From NCBI RefSeq assembly GCF_001643235.1, contig NZ_LQWY01000030.1:7415-53159 (forward strand): DNA of 45,745 nucleotides, in the 5' to 3' direction. Made by a program: the position numbers and the translations under genes. The notes beneath the pieces are model-generated. The model was not told the DNA's origin and did no database searches. It saw only the letters and a program-made list of their open reading frames with translations. Numbering within the stretch: position 1 is the stretch's first letter; every line of letters begins with the position of its first letter. Source of the stretch: Domibacillus aminovorans. GTDB taxonomy: Bacteria > Bacillota > Bacilli > Bacillales > Domibacillaceae. Below are positions 32,405 through 42,295 of this stretch, piece after piece.

Positions 32405-33598
32405 ATGTATTTTTTGTTAAATGTACTGGGAGTATTAGTTGTTCTAGGTCTCATTTACCTATGTTCACCAAATAAAAGAAACGTTAAATGGAAATCCATT
32501 TTGACATTGTTGATTGTTGAACTACTTATGACGTGGTTTATGTTATCGACTAAAATCGGGACATGGGTCATTAATCAAATAGCATCGTTCTTTACATGGT
32601 TAATTACTTGTGCAAATGAAGGGATCTCTTTTGTATTCCCATCCGTCATGGCTAACGAGCAGGTTGATTTCTTTTTTAGTGCATTAATGCCGATTATCTT
32701 CATTGTCACCTTCTTTGATATTTTAACTTATTTCGGAATATTAACATGGCTTATTGATAAAGTAGGCTGGCTCATTTCTAAAGTATCAGGTTTGCCAAAG
32801 CTTGAGAGCTTCTTTTCCATCCAGATGATGTTTCTTGGGAATACAGAAGCATTAGCAGTCCTCCGCTATCAATTAGCGACTTTAAGAGAACAGCGTCTGC
32901 TAACATTTGGAATTATGAGCATGAGCAGCATCAGTGGTTCGATTATTGGAGCTTACTTATCCATGGTACCTGCAACCTACGTATTTGCCGCAATCCCATT
33001 AAACTGCTTGAATGCTTTGTTGATCGCAAACATGCTAAACCCTGTCGATGTGAGCAAAGAGGAGGATATCGTTTATGTTCCTGCTAAACATGAGCGAAAA
33101 GATTTCTTTTCCACCATCTCGAACAGTATGCTTGTTGGAATCAGAATGGTCATTGTCATCACGGCGATGGTTATTGGATATGTAGCCCTAACGGCTAGCA
33201 TAAATGGAATTTTAGGATTCATCGTTGAAGGTTTGAGCGTTCAGAAAATATTCTCTGTTGTTTTTAGTCCATTCGCGTACTTGCTTGGTTTGTCTGGAAA
33301 GGACGCCATGTATGTTGCTCAATTAATGGGGATAAAGCTTGCTACCAATGAATTTGTGGCAATGCTCGACTTAAAGGATAAGATTAGCGGGCTAGCTCCA
33401 CATACCGTTGCGGTCGCGGTCACTTTCTTAACTTCATTTGCCAACTTTAGTACAGTCGGTATGATTTATGGAACGTTTAATTCTATCCTCAGTGAAGAAA
33501 AATCACATATAATCGGAAGGAATTTTTGGAAGTTATTGGTGAGCGGAATGGCTGTTTCGTTGTTAAGCGCTATGGTTGTTGGATTGTTCATATGGTAA
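32405..33598 (+). CDS. nupC: Concentrative nucleoside transporter (NupC/CNT family)
   Basis: The 397-residue polytopic membrane protein takes up nucleosides with protons or sodium. CNT marks are a short N-terminal core, the motif SxFFSIQMMFLGNTEALAVL, SISGSIIGAYLSMVPATYVF, the linker rich in charged residues around KHERKDFFSTISNSM, and LTSFANFSTVGMIYGTF near the C terminus. About nine to ten membrane segments can be counted. CAGGAGATGA precedes the ATG. Which nucleosides it prefers (purine or pyrimidine type) cannot be told. It is a single gene preceded by a terminator. Confidence 0.92.
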   Translation: MYFLLNVLGVLVVLGLIYLCSPNKRNVKWKSILTLLIVELLMTWFMLSTKIGTWVINQIASFFTWLITCANEGISFVFPSVMANEQVDFFFSALMPIIFIVTFFDILTYFGILTWLIDKVGWLISKVSGLPKLESFFSIQMMFLGNTEALAVLRYQLATLREQRLLTFGIMSMSSISGSIIGAYLSMVPATYVFAAIPLNCLNALLIANMLNPVDVSKEEDIVYVPAKHERKDFFSTISNSMLVGIRMVIVITAMVIGYVALTASINGILGFIVEGLSVQKIFSVVFSPFAYLLGLSGKDAMYVAQLMGIKLATNEFVAMLDLKDKISGLAPHTVAVAVTFLTSFANFSTVGMIYGTFNSILSEEKSHIIGRNFWKLLVSGMAVSLLSAMVVGLFIW

Positions 33599-33824
33599 CC
33601 AATAAAGAATTTCTATGCTAGTGGAGCGTCTAATTGAAACAATAATTTAGAGAAGATTTTACCGAGAAGCTTATTAGAGAAGTTTACGAAATACAGAAAC
33701 TTATCTTTTGATAGTGAATTGAAGTTTATATCAAAAGCTAAATTTTAAATGTTGTTCAAGTCTTTCAATTTAGGAAGTTGTTATTGGTATAACTTACAAT
33801 TGGAGGACTTCGATCTTGCTTTAC

Positions 33825-33853
33825 TTGACTTTTGTAATTTTGCAACGTAAGAT
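33825..33853 (+). promoter_or_regulatory. Sigma-A-type promoter of the ileS leader
   Basis: TTGACT at 33825-33830, a 17-bp spacer and TAAGAT at 33848-33853. A transcript from about 33860 would carry a leader of roughly 310 nt before ileS. The stretch 33599-33824 shows no gene. Confidence 0.7.
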
Positions 33854-34054
33854 AAACACAAATAAAATATTAATTCAATGACGAGAAAGAGTAATTATGT
33901 AATTCTTATCCAAAGAGAGTTGACGATTTGCTGAAAGTCAACGTTAAGACCATAATGAAAATCCTCTCCGAGAAGCAAAGCTGAAAACATATAGGCTTTG
34001 ACGGTATTCTACCGATAAAAAGAACACGTATGATAGTACGTAGTGAGATGAATT

Positions 34055-34083
34055 AAAAACCACTGCTTATGGTTTTTTATTTT
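34055..34083 (+). terminator. First terminator in the ileS leader
   Basis: AAAAACCA pairs with TGGTTTTT around CTGCTTA, followed by TTATTTTT. It lies about 90 nt before the ileS start. Confidence 0.7.
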
Positions 34084-34113
34084 TATTATCAAAGGTTATA
34101 TAGCCATATATAT

Positions 34114-34155
34114 AAACTCGATCCTACGTAGTTAGGGATCGAGTTTTTTTATTTT
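34114..34155 (+). terminator. Second, strong terminator directly before ileS
   Basis: AAACTCGATCC pairs perfectly with GGATCGAGTTT, followed by TTTTATTTT. It ends about 20 nt before the start codon, so ileS can be expressed from the upstream promoter only if this hairpin is avoided. Confidence 0.85.
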
Positions 34156-34173
34156 AAAAATGAGGTGGTCGAA

Positions 34174-37100
34174 GTGAAAGAAACTCCTTTACAAAGAGAA
34201 CGAAGAATCAGAGAAGACTGGAAGAAAAATGATACTTTTCAAAAATCCATTTTGAGCAGAGAAGGTAATGAAACCTTTGTATTTTATGAGGGACCACCAA
34301 CTGCCAACGGTATGCCGCATGCAGGTCACGCATTGGGCCGAACAATTAAAGATTTTGTTGCCAGATATAAAACAATGGCAGGATATCAAGTAATAAGAAA
34401 AGCTGGATGGGACACTCACGGTTTGCCTGTAGAACTAGGAGTGGAAAAACAATTACAAATCCGTGGCAAAGATGAAATTGAAAATTATGGTGTAGAGCGG
34501 TTCATTGAAAAATGTAAAGAGAGCGTTTTTGCTTATGAAAAAGAATGGAGACAATTTACCGATTTACTTGGCTATTGGGTAGACATGGGTAATCCTTATA
34601 TCACTTTAGAGAATAGTTATATCGAGTCAGTCTGGAACATCCTTTCAACGATTCATCAAAAAGGCTTCTTATATAAAGGACATCGTGTTGTCCCTTACTG
34701 TCCAGATTGTGAAACATCACTCAGTTCCCATGAAGTTGCACAAGGATACAAAGATGTTACAGATTTATCGGTAACTGCAAAGTTTCGCGTAGTTGGATCA
34801 GAAAACGAGTATCTTTTGGGGTGGACAACAACCCCCTGGACACTCCCTGCTAATGTTGCAATTGCTGTAAATCCAGACATGAACTACGCCAAAGTGAAGA
34901 GAGACGCAGAGGTATTTATTGTTGCAGAAAGCCTGGTAGAGACTGTTATGGGAGAAAGTTATGAAATTGTTAGTGTCTTGAAAGGCAAGGACTTGACGGG
35001 TATTTCCTATGAAGCACCTTTTGACTTTATTTCTATTTCTAAAGGACATCAAGTTGTGGCTGCTGATTTTGTAACAGACACAAGTGGAACGGGTCTTGTT
35101 CATATAGCACCAGCATATGGAGAAGATGATTACCATGTAGTTAAAAATAACGAATTTGATTTTGTGAACGTTGTTGACAGCAAAGGTTGCTACAAAGAAA
35201 ACGTAACACCTCTTGCGGGACGATTTGTAAAAGATTGCGATGTAGAAATTATCAAAATGCTGTCAAAAAGTAATTTGTTGTTTGAAAAACAAAAATACGA
35301 ACATAGTTATCCTCACTGCTGGCGCTGTGATAGTCCCCTTATTTACTACGCAATGGAAAGTTGGTTCATTAAAACAACGGCAGTAAAGGAACGTATGCAA
35401 TCAATAAATCAATCAGTTGAGTGGTTCCCTCACCATATAAAAGACGGAAGATTCGGGAAATTTTTAGATAACATGGTCGATTGGAATATCGGAAGGAATA
35501 GGTATTGGGGTACACCGTTAAATATTTGGGAGTGTAAAGAATGTGGAAACGAACTGGCTCCAAATTCAATCGAAGAGTTGCAGCGCCATGCCACTAGTGT
35601 TGTGCCAAACGATATTGAGTTGCACAAGCCATATGTAGACGAGGTGCACTTAAAATGTTCATGTGGATCGACTATGAAAAGGACAAGTGAAGTTATAGAT
35701 GTTTGGTTCGATAGTGGTTCTATGCCTTTTGCACAATATCATTACCCTTTTGAGAACAAGGAATTATTTAATAAACAATTCCCTGCAGATGTTATTGCGG
35801 AGGGCGTGGACCAAACAAGGGGTTGGTTTTATAGCTTACTTGCGGTATCAGCTCTGCTTACTGGGAAAACACCATATAAACGTGTACTCTCTTTAGGACA
35901 TATTTTAGATGAAAATGGTCAAAAGATGTCTAAGAGTAAAGGCAATGCTCTTAACCCGGTAGATCTTATTGAAGAATTTGGTGCTGATGCGTTGCGATGG
36001 GCTTTGCTCGCTGATAGTGCACCCTGGAATAACAAACGTTTTTCTAAACAAATAGTCAGCCAGGCTAAATCTAAAATTATTGATACATTGCTAAACGTGC
36101 ATTCTTTTTATTCTATGTATGCCAAAATTGATCAATTTGATCCGAGTGTTGACCTTGGTGGAACTCGTTTAATCTTAGACAATTGGATTCTGTCCCGGTT
36201 GAATACCGTCACAGGAGAAGTAAGAAAGAGCCTAGATGCTTATGATTTTACAGGAGGTGCAAGAACTATTTCATCTTTTGTAGAAGAGCTAAGTAATTGG
36301 TATGTAAGAAGATCGAGACAGCGTTTCTGGAGTAGCGGTATGAGTGAAGATAAGAAGGCTGCCTTTAGTACACTTTATGAAGTACTTGTGAGGGTGTCTC
36401 AATTAATCGCACCTTACACGCCATTCATTGCGGAAGACATCTATTCAGATTTAAAAAAATCAAGTGTTCATCTGTCAAATTATCCAAAACCTGACGACAA
36501 ACTCATAAATAAAGAATTAGAAAAGGACATGAATGGCGTTTTACAGGTTGTTGAGCTAACAAGATCGGTAAGAAATACAGTTGGTATTAAGACCAAACAG
36601 CCTTTGGCGAATTTATACGTTCTATCATCTAAACAATCAGCCATCTCTAACTTAAATTCGTATGCGTCGATTATTAAAGATGAAACAAACGTCAAGCAAG
36701 TTCATTTTAGTGATGATCATTCTGGGTTGTTACAATATAACCTTAAATTAAATTTTCCTGTTGCTGGACCAAAGCTTGGAAAAGTAGTTGGTGAAGTTCA
36801 AAAAAAGGTTAATAATTTCAGTAGAGAAGAAATTAATGCTTTGCTTGAAAATGGCCATGTTAAAATGACATTAAAAAATGGTCAACTAATTAAGCTTGAT
36901 GAAGAAGATTTTATTGTACAAAAGATTGCAAAAGAAGGATTCAGTCATGCGGAGAGTGAATCATACCTTGTCATTCTTGAAACAATCCTAAATAAGGAAC
37001 TAAAAGAAGAAGGGATGATTAGAGAAATAATAAGAGCTGTGCAAACTTACAGAAAAGAATTAAATCTACCAGTAGATTTAAGAATTAATTTATATATGAG

Positions 37101-37251
37101 TATAGCCCCTGAAATGCAGGAAATGCTCATGAGATATGACTCGCTATTGCGGAGTAATCTCATTCTAAATTCCATTTTTTTTAAGGAAGTTGCGGGCATG
37201 AAAAGTTTCAAAGTGGAAGGAGAGGATTTAGGATTATTTATTGAAAAATAA
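34174..37251 (+). CDS. ileS: Isoleucyl-tRNA synthetase, probably the IleRS2 type
   Basis: The 1025-residue class I synthetase charges tRNA-Ile in the cytosol. The HIGH motif is HAGH (residues 49-52) and KMSKS is at 584-588. The editing-domain segments [15 protein letters not shown] and [15 protein letters not shown] and the tRNA-binding tail are present. The early position of the HIGH motif, the ~1025-residue length and the C-terminal region resemble the second, mupirocin-tolerant IleRS found in some bacilli alongside the housekeeping enzyme. This typing is by eye. GAGGTGG lies five bases before GTG at 34174, chosen over GTG at 34165. The position far from cell-division genes (where housekeeping ileS usually lies) supports an extra copy. 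Confidence 0.92.
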   Translation: MKETPLQRERRIREDWKKNDTFQKSILSREGNETFVFYEGPPTANGMPHAGHALGRTIKDFVARYKTMAGYQVIRKAGWDTHGLPVELGVEKQLQIRGKDEIENYGVERFIEKCKESVFAYEKEWRQFTDLLGYWVDMGNPYITLENSYIESVWNILSTIHQKGFLYKGHRVVPYCPDCETSLSSHEVAQGYKDVTDLSVTAKFRVVGSENEYLLGWTTTPWTLPANVAIAVNPDMNYAKVKRDAEVFIVAESLVETVMGESYEIVSVLKGKDLTGISYEAPFDFISISKGHQVVAADFVTDTSGTGLVHIAPAYGEDDYHVVKNNEFDFVNVVDSKGCYKENVTPLAGRFVKDCDVEIIKMLSKSNLLFEKQKYEHSYPHCWRCDSPLIYYAMESWFIKTTAVKERMQSINQSVEWFPHHIKDGRFGKFLDNMVDWNIGRNRYWGTPLNIWECKECGNELAPNSIEELQRHATSVVPNDIELHKPYVDEVHLKCSCGSTMKRTSEVIDVWFDSGSMPFAQYHYPFENKELFNKQFPADVIAEGVDQTRGWFYSLLAVSALLTGKTPYKRVLSLGHILDENGQKMSKSKGNALNPVDLIEEFGADALRWALLADSAPWNNKRFSKQIVSQAKSKIIDTLLNVHSFYSMYAKIDQFDPSVDLGGTRLILDNWILSRLNTVTGEVRKSLDAYDFTGGARTISSFVEELSNWYVRRSRQRFWSSGMSEDKKAAFSTLYEVLVRVSQLIAPYTPFIAEDIYSDLKKSSVHLSNYPKPDDKLINKELEKDMNGVLQVVELTRSVRNTVGIKTKQPLANLYVLSSKQSAISNLNSYASIIKDETNVKQVHFSDDHSGLLQYNLKLNFPVAGPKLGKVVGEVQKKVNNFSREEINALLENGHVKMTLKNGQLIKLDEEDFIVQKIAKEGFSHAESESYLVILETILNKELKEEGMIREIIRAVQTYRKELNLPVDLRINLYMSIAPEMQEMLMRYDSLLRSNLILNSIFFKEVAGMKSFKVEGEDLGLFIEK

Positions 37252-37265
37252 TTGTTTATGGAAGG

Positions 37266-37315
37266 GGCTGTCTCAAAAGTCCGTGAAAACTGACTTTTGA
37301 GACAGCCTTATTTTT
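37266..37315 (+). terminator. Terminator of ileS
   Basis: A perfect 16-bp stem GGCTGTCTCAAAAGTC/GACTTTTGAGACAGCC with a 10-nt loop, followed by TTATTTTTG. Confidence 0.92.
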
Positions 37316-37344
37316 GTGCATAATCTGGTGTTATGTTAACTTTT

Positions 37345-37381
37345 AATGAATATACATGTATCGTATATTCGTTGTTTTTTT
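37345..37381 (+). terminator. Hairpin with T-run upstream of the sulfonate-type ABC operon
   Basis: AATGAATATAC pairs with GTATATTCGTT (one G-T pair), followed by GTTTTTTT. It lies 137 nt before the permease start and could be a leftover terminator or an attenuator of the operon. Confidence 0.55.
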
Positions 37382-37517
37382 GGTTTGAGGAGTTTTTATT
37401 AAACTTAGATACTATTTTAGATAGTTAGTTTATGATATGAGCTAACGATTGGCACCTTGTGTTTTGTGCACACATTTTCGAACGCCTACATATTATTCTG
37501 ATGAAGAGGTGGTGAAA

Positions 37518-38324
37518 ATGAAGGATATAAAAAATCCAATCGAAACGGAAAAACAAGAATGGCGCAAACAACAAACAAAGCGAAGACTGAAGACATGGTT
37601 AACCATATTTTCCCCCATATGTCTTTTGCTTATTTGGCAATTTTTATCTCAAAGTGGACTGATTGACGCACGATTTTTCCCGCCACCCACCGCCATTATT
37701 TCTACATTTATTGAATTACTCACAAGTGGTGAATTGTTTCATCACATAAATATTTCCTTGTTTCGAATCTTCGCTGGTTTCTTACTAGGTGTCATTCCTG
37801 GGGTCATCATCGGTTTGTGCATGGGCTTGTATGCACCTATTCGACATTTTATTTCTCCTCTTATTATGGCGTTAATGCCCATTCCCACACTTGCTTTATT
37901 ACCGATTATTTTAATTATCTTTGGCATTGGTGAAATGTCGAAAGTCGTCACCATTGCGGGAAGTGTTTTTTTCCCCGTTGTGATCAATACAGTCGCGGGT
38001 GTCATCTCAATCGACTCCATTTACTTGGATGTGGCCAAAAACTATGGAGCCAGCAGGAAAGACTTCTTTTTGAAAATCGCTTTACCTGGCTCGCTTCCAG
38101 TCATGCTAGAAGGGATTCAGATGGGGCAGGCCATCGCCTTGCTGACCATAGTCGCAGCTGAAATGATGGGGGCAAGGTCAGGAATTGGTTATTTGATTTG
38201 GACGTCCTACAGTGCCTTTTTATTAAAAGAAATGTTTGTTGGATTGATTCTTATTTCGTTTTTTGGCTATATCTTTTCATTGTTATTACGGGGGCTGCAA
38301 CGAAAACTAATACCGTGGAGGTGA
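37518..38324 (+). CDS. ABC transporter permease, SsuC/TauC family
   Basis: The 268-residue permease carries about six membrane segments and the EAA-type loop VAKNYGASRKDFFLKIALPG that contacts the ATPase. Segments ARFFPPPTAIISTF and SLFRIFAGFLLGVIPGVIIG are typical of the sulfonate/taurine/nitrate (BPD_transp_1) family. An open frame extends 23 codons upstream, but GAGGTGG six bases before this ATG and the charged, cytosolic-looking N terminus support 37518. It is the first gene of a three-gene operon. The substrate could be a sulfonate, a thiamine precursor or another small organic compound. Confidence 0.88.
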   Translation: MKDIKNPIETEKQEWRKQQTKRRLKTWLTIFSPICLLLIWQFLSQSGLIDARFFPPPTAIISTFIELLTSGELFHHINISLFRIFAGFLLGVIPGVIIGLCMGLYAPIRHFISPLIMALMPIPTLALLPIILIIFGIGEMSKVVTIAGSVFFPVVINTVAGVISIDSIYLDVAKNYGASRKDFFLKIALPGSLPVMLEGIQMGQAIALLTIVAAEMMGARSGIGYLIWTSYSAFLLKEMFVGLILISFFGYIFSLLLRGLQRKLIPWR

Positions 38325-38328
38325 CGAC

Positions 38329-39108
38329 GTGAGCCCGAACCCCAAAATATCGATTCATGAATTGACGAAAGTGTTTTATAAAAAACAAAATAGCGTCACT
38401 GCGCTTGAGAATATTTCAATTGATATCGAAGAGGGAGAATTTGTTTGTCTTGTTGGACCGAGCGGTTGTGGAAAAACAACATTGCTTCGCATATTAGCTG
38501 GACTTGAAAACCAAAGTTCAGGTGACTTCAAAATTGAGAGAAGTAATGAAGATCGTCCGAACCAGTCTATGGTGTTTCAAGAACGAGGCATTCTACCGTG
38601 GTTAACGGTTGAAGAAAATGTAGCGTTCGGCCTGAAGATGCGTCATTTGCCAAAAACGCATGTAAAAGAACGAACAAACTATTTTTTGAATAAAGTGGGA
38701 CTAGCAAAATTCGCAAAAATGTACCCGAAAGAGCTGTCCGGTGGGATGAAGCAACGGGTCAGCATTGCAAGAGCATTTGCGAATGATCCAGAAATTTTGC
38801 TGATGGATGAACCGTTTGGGGCGTTGGATGAGCAGAACCGATATATTTTGCAAGAAGAACTGTTATCCATTTGGTCTGAAACAAAGAAAACGGTGTTGTT
38901 CATTACGCATAGTATAGACGAAGCGTTGTATTTAAGTGATCGGGTATTACTCATGAGTGCACAACCTGGCAAAATCATTGATGAGGTGAAAATAGATTTG
39001 CCGCGGCCAAGAAAACTGGAAGACATGCGATCAAATCCAGTAATGTCTTCCAAATTTTTGGATATTTGGCGGCATTTGCAGGTGGAAGTACAAGGGTCAA
39101 GAATGTGA
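38329..39108 (+). CDS. ABC transporter ATP-binding protein, SsuB/TauB family
   Basis: The 259-residue ATPase has Walker A LVGPSGCGKTTLLR, Q-loop MVFQERGILPWLTVEENVAF, signature LSGGMKQRVSIARAFA, Walker B ILLMDEPFGALDEQNR and switch LFITHSIDEAL. The start is GTG at 38329 after GGAGGTGAC, which overlaps the end of the permease gene. The VFQERGILPWLTV stretch is typical for nitrate/sulfonate/taurine importers. Confidence 0.9.
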   Translation: MSPNPKISIHELTKVFYKKQNSVTALENISIDIEEGEFVCLVGPSGCGKTTLLRILAGLENQSSGDFKIERSNEDRPNQSMVFQERGILPWLTVEENVAFGLKMRHLPKTHVKERTNYFLNKVGLAKFAKMYPKELSGGMKQRVSIARAFANDPEILLMDEPFGALDEQNRYILQEELLSIWSETKKTVLFITHSIDEALYLSDRVLLMSAQPGKIIDEVKIDLPRPRKLEDMRSNPVMSSKFLDIWRHLQVEVQGSRM

Positions 39109-39121
39109 AGGGGGCGTATTA

Positions 39122-40189
39122 ATGAAAAAGTGGTTAGGGATGTTAGGCGTTTTACTTTTACTGGCGGGGTGTGCGGAAGAGGGATCGATGAAGATCAATG
39201 ACGACGTAAGTAAAGATAATCCGTCTGGCGATTTAGCACCTTTAAGTAAGGAGACGAAAGTTGTCATTGCGGAAGATGGTTCTGCGTCAGGCGCAGGTTT
39301 TTATATTGCCAATGAAAAAGGATATTTTGATGACTACAACATTGAAGTGGAGTTTGCGACATTTTCGAATAGTGATGATATGTTACCAGCCCTCGCATCC
39401 GGTGATGTGGATATTGCAGGCGGCATATCGTCCGCGTCATTTTTTAATGCTATTGCCCAAGGAATTGATGTGAAAATTATCGCCGATAAAGGGCACAATG
39501 AAAAAGGAAAATCGTATTTCACGTTTGTTATAGGTGCTGATAAACAAGGTGAAATAAAGGACTACAGTGATTTGAAAGGCAAAAAAATTGCCGTTTCCAC
39601 TGAGCATGCTGTGGATGATTACATTTTCCATCAAATGCTTGAGCACGCAGGTCTGACGAAAGACGACGTTGAATTTGTGATTATGTCTGACTTTGGCAAC
39701 ATGATGGCAGCCATCGAAAATGGCTCGATTGATGCGGCGCTGCAAATTGAACCACTCATTACACAAGGTGTAGCAGAAGGCATTCACGTTCGTTTCGGTG
39801 ATGCAACCGATTTCGCACCGGAAGCACAAATCGCGATGGTACTTGGATCACCGCAATTCATGAAAGACGAACAAGATGTGTCGTTACGCTTCATGGCCGC
39901 GTATTTAAAAGGGGTTCGTGATTATAACGATGCCTTCAAAAAAGGCGAAGGGAAAGACGACATTATCGACATCATGACACAATACACCGCTTTAAAAGAT
40001 GCTGCCGTTTGGGAAGATGTATTTGTGACAGGGCTTGATCCAAATGGCAAGATGTTCATTGATGATATTCGTGATCAGTATGAAATGTATAAGAAAAATG
40101 GAGCCATTCGTGGGGAATTCAATTTTGACGAAGCGATTGATACGTCCATAACAGAAAAAGCAGCCAAGATTATTGGCGAATATAAATAA
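39122..40189 (+). CDS. ABC transporter substrate-binding lipoprotein, SsuA/NMT1-like
   Basis: The 355-residue protein has a lipoprotein signal MKKWLGMLGVLLLLAGC (lipid-bearing Cys17) and a periplasmic-binding fold of the NMT1/SsuA type: GFYIANEKGYFDDYNIEVEF, PALASGDVDIAGGISSASFF, LKGKKIAVSTEHAVDDY and AIENGSIDAALQIEPLI. GAAGGGGGCG precedes the ATG. The ligand cannot be named: no sulfonate monooxygenase, taurine enzyme or thiamine gene is nearby. It closes the operon, followed by a terminator at 40242-40276. Confidence 0.88.
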   Translation: MKKWLGMLGVLLLLAGCAEEGSMKINDDVSKDNPSGDLAPLSKETKVVIAEDGSASGAGFYIANEKGYFDDYNIEVEFATFSNSDDMLPALASGDVDIAGGISSASFFNAIAQGIDVKIIADKGHNEKGKSYFTFVIGADKQGEIKDYSDLKGKKIAVSTEHAVDDYIFHQMLEHAGLTKDDVEFVIMSDFGNMMAAIENGSIDAALQIEPLITQGVAEGIHVRFGDATDFAPEAQIAMVLGSPQFMKDEQDVSLRFMAAYLKGVRDYNDAFKKGEGKDDIIDIMTQYTALKDAAVWEDVFVTGLDPNGKMFIDDIRDQYEMYKKNGAIRGEFNFDEAIDTSITEKAAKIIGEYK

Positions 40190-40241
40190 TCATTGTTAGA
40201 AAAGAAGTTAAACTCTAGTTGATAAAAGTTTACTGCATATT

Positions 40242-40276
40242 AAGAAAAGCGGCCCGAATGAAAATCGGGCTTCTTT
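40242..40276 (+). terminator. Terminator of the SsuABC-type operon
   Basis: The core GCCCGA/TCGGGC, extended by AAGAA/TTCTT with a small bulge, is followed by a short T-run. Confidence 0.7.
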
Positions 40277-40379
40277 GTTATCCGGTTGAAGACGAGTTTT
40301 ATCATTAAAGTAAGTTGGATTCATTCTTATTATATATGTTAAAATTTATAAAAATAATGTAAGAGAGGTGCTGAGAAAA

Positions 40380-41198
40380 ATGAAGCCCGATTTGAAATTT
40401 GATTTCCATACCCATCACGACCGCTGTGGACATGCTGTAGGAACGATACGGGAGTATGTAGAAGCTGCTATTGATCATGGTCTGGATATGATCGGGATTT
40501 CCGATCATTCACCTTATTTCTTTAGTAAAGAGGATCATCTGTATCCGGGTATTGCCATGGCTAAAACTCAATTTTCGGAATATGTATCAGAAGTTTTGCA
40601 GTTGAAAAAGGAGTATAGCGGGAAAATTGATGTTCTATTAGGTGTAGAATCCGATTTCTTTCCTGAACATGCAGATTTATATCGCCAGCAGTATCATTTG
40701 TATCCGTTTGATTACATTATCGGTTCGGTACATGTTGTAGACGGCCTTAATATTTTTAAGAGAGGTCGCTGGGAAGGCTTGTCGGATACAGAAAAACGGC
40801 AAACAAAAGAAAATTATTATTACTTAATAGAGGAATCTGCCCGGAGTGGATTATTCCAAATTCTAGGTCATATTGATGCGATGAAAGGTTTTTATCCTTC
40901 CTTTTCAGCTATTCAAACAGAGACGATTGACAAGACATTAAAAGTCATTGCAGAATTTGATCTAGCGATAGAAGTGAATACGTCGGGTAAAACAAAAGAT
41001 TGCGGTGGATGGTATCCGGCAGATGAGATCCTCGAGCGAGCACTGTATTATGGTGTAAAAGCCACATTTGGATCGGATGCTCACACGCCAGGCCGTGTAG
41101 GTGATGATTTTGAGTTGGTGAGACAACGACTTAAAGAAATTGGGTATAAAGAGTGGGCCTATTTCAAGAGTAAAAAAAGATTTCTTACAACATTATAA
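40380..41198 (+). CDS. PHP-family phosphatase, histidinol-phosphatase (HisK/HisJ) type
   Basis: The 272-residue metal-dependent phosphoesterase carries the PHP motifs FDFHTHHDRCGHAVGT, MIGISDHSP, VLLGVESDF, IGSVHVVDG, ILGHIDAMK, IEVNTSG and FGSDAHTPGRVGDDF. All the metal-binding His/Asp/Glu positions appear present. Enzymes with these motifs dephosphorylate histidinol phosphate in bacilli. No other histidine genes are here, so the role is uncertain. GAGAGGTG nine bases upstream supports the ATG at 40380 over a GTG at 40368. Confidence 0.87.
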   Translation: MKPDLKFDFHTHHDRCGHAVGTIREYVEAAIDHGLDMIGISDHSPYFFSKEDHLYPGIAMAKTQFSEYVSEVLQLKKEYSGKIDVLLGVESDFFPEHADLYRQQYHLYPFDYIIGSVHVVDGLNIFKRGRWEGLSDTEKRQTKENYYYLIEESARSGLFQILGHIDAMKGFYPSFSAIQTETIDKTLKVIAEFDLAIEVNTSGKTKDCGGWYPADEILERALYYGVKATFGSDAHTPGRVGDDFELVRQRLKEIGYKEWAYFKSKKRFLTTL

Positions 41199-41605
41199 AA
41201 GGGTACCAAATGAGAAGAAGTCAAATTAACTGCGATCGGCTCCAAAAATAATAAAGGCCGGATACATCATTCTTTTTTCGCGTCTGTCTTTGCCTGAGTG
41301 CATGTTCTACATACCCTGAGCATTAAGAATAGAACTAAAAAAAGGCACGGCTCGCGTTATTGGGCAGTGCCTTCATAAACATTTTCCAGTTTTAGTATTC
41401 TCTCATGTAGACGCCTCAAACATTATTAGAAAGTTCTTGAGCAGCAAAGATGATATCTTTATTTCCTTTCAAATGAAAAAAAGGGATATCCCTATTACAG
41501 GAAGTCCCTTTTCTCATTATTTATTAGACTAAAGTTGAAACATTGAAACTCGCTCTTTTTTGCCATGAAGGAAGGAATCCAAAATAGTATGGTTAGGATT
41601 GCCTA
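41199..41605. other. Intergenic stretch with two minus-strand-type terminators
   Basis: No gene is seen. AAGGCAC/GTGCCTT at 41342-41373 is followed on the minus strand by TTTTTTTAG. AAAAGGGA/TCCCTTTT at 41479-41512 is followed by TTTTTTTC on the minus strand and TTTTCTC on the plus strand. The second is well placed to end the transaldolase transcript. Confidence 0.6.
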
Positions 41606-42295
41606 TCACATTTTTACTTTATCGGTATTGACAACACTCTTCTCGCCATATGCTTTTTGCCAATCGTCACTGAAGGATTGAACATTTGCTTCCGTTGCCG
41701 GGTGTGTTAGAAAACCTTTGATAATATCGGGTGCAGCTGTCACACCGTGCGCTCCATCTAGACAAACGTTATGCACTTGTTGAATATTTTTAAAACTGGC
41801 AGCCAGTACTTGGCAGTTATAGTGATGCTTCTCTAATAGTTGTGTAATCTCTTTCACTACGTTGACACCGTTTCCTGTAAGGTTATCGATTCGATTCACG
41901 TACGGTGCTACATAAGAAGCGCCTGCTTTTGCTGCTACATATGCTTGTAAAGGCGTATAGACAGTCGTCCCTAGTGTGCGTATACCTATTTCTTTTAACG
42001 TTTTAATCGCCTTTATCCCTTCATTCGTAACAGGTATTTTAACGACCACATTACCTGGTACGGTCTCACGTATATACTTCGCTTCTTTAATTATGTCTTC
42101 TGCCTTAAACGTAAGTGTTTGGACGAATAATTCTCTTTCATTTCCGATAATTTCGCTAATTTCCTTAAGCAATGGAAAAAAATCCAATTTTTCTTTTACA
42201 ATGATACTCGGATTTGTCGTCACTCCGTCAATTGGATAATAGTCAATGAGTTCTTTAATCTCTTCTACATTCGCTGAATCAATAACTAATAACAT
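41606..42295 (-). CDS. Small transaldolase / fructose-6-phosphate aldolase (TalC/FSA family)
   Basis: The 229-residue single-domain enzyme forms a Schiff base with Lys86 in VVVKIPVT. Family marks are LLVIDSANVEEIKEL, GVTTNPSII, YVAPYVNRIDNLTGNG, VLAASFKN and GAHGVTAAPDII. FSA-type enzymes cleave fructose 6-phosphate, while TalC members act as true transaldolases. The sequence alone does not decide. GGAAG eight bases before the ATG at 42295 fixes the start, so an upstream extension of ten codons is rejected. It is monocistronic. A transaldolase can serve the ribulose monophosphate cycle, but it lies about 40 kb from hxlA. Confidence 0.9.
   Translation of the reverse strand: MLLVIDSANVEEIKELIDYYPIDGVTTNPSIIVKEKLDFFPLLKEISEIIGNERELFVQTLTFKAEDIIKEAKYIRETVPGNVVVKIPVTNEGIKAIKTLKEIGIRTLGTTVYTPLQAYVAAKAGASYVAPYVNRIDNLTGNGVNVVKEITQLLEKHHYNCQVLAASFKNIQQVHNVCLDGAHGVTAAPDIIKGFLTHPATEANVQSFSDDWQKAYGEKSVVNTDKVKM

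Larger units (their letters stand above)
33889..34155 (+). promoter_or_regulatory. Probable T-box-like (tRNA-Ile) leader of ileS
   Basis: The order matches T-box stem I: GAAAGAGTA, then AGAGAG at 33914, GCTGAAAG in a TTGAC/GTCAA hairpin, and ATGAAAATCCTCTCCGAG, where ATC (33961-33963) would be an isoleucine specifier codon. GAGAG and CTCTC can close the stem. Two terminators follow. The canonical T-box bulge (TGGTACCGCG-like) is not seen, so the call rests on stem I, position and the downstream gene. Confidence 0.55.

Noticed and set aside
37266-37307. GGCTGTCTCAAAAGTC hairpin considered as an insertion-sequence end
   Set aside because: Both arms are adjacent, it follows ileS directly and a T-run comes after it, so a terminator explains it. 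No transposase is present.
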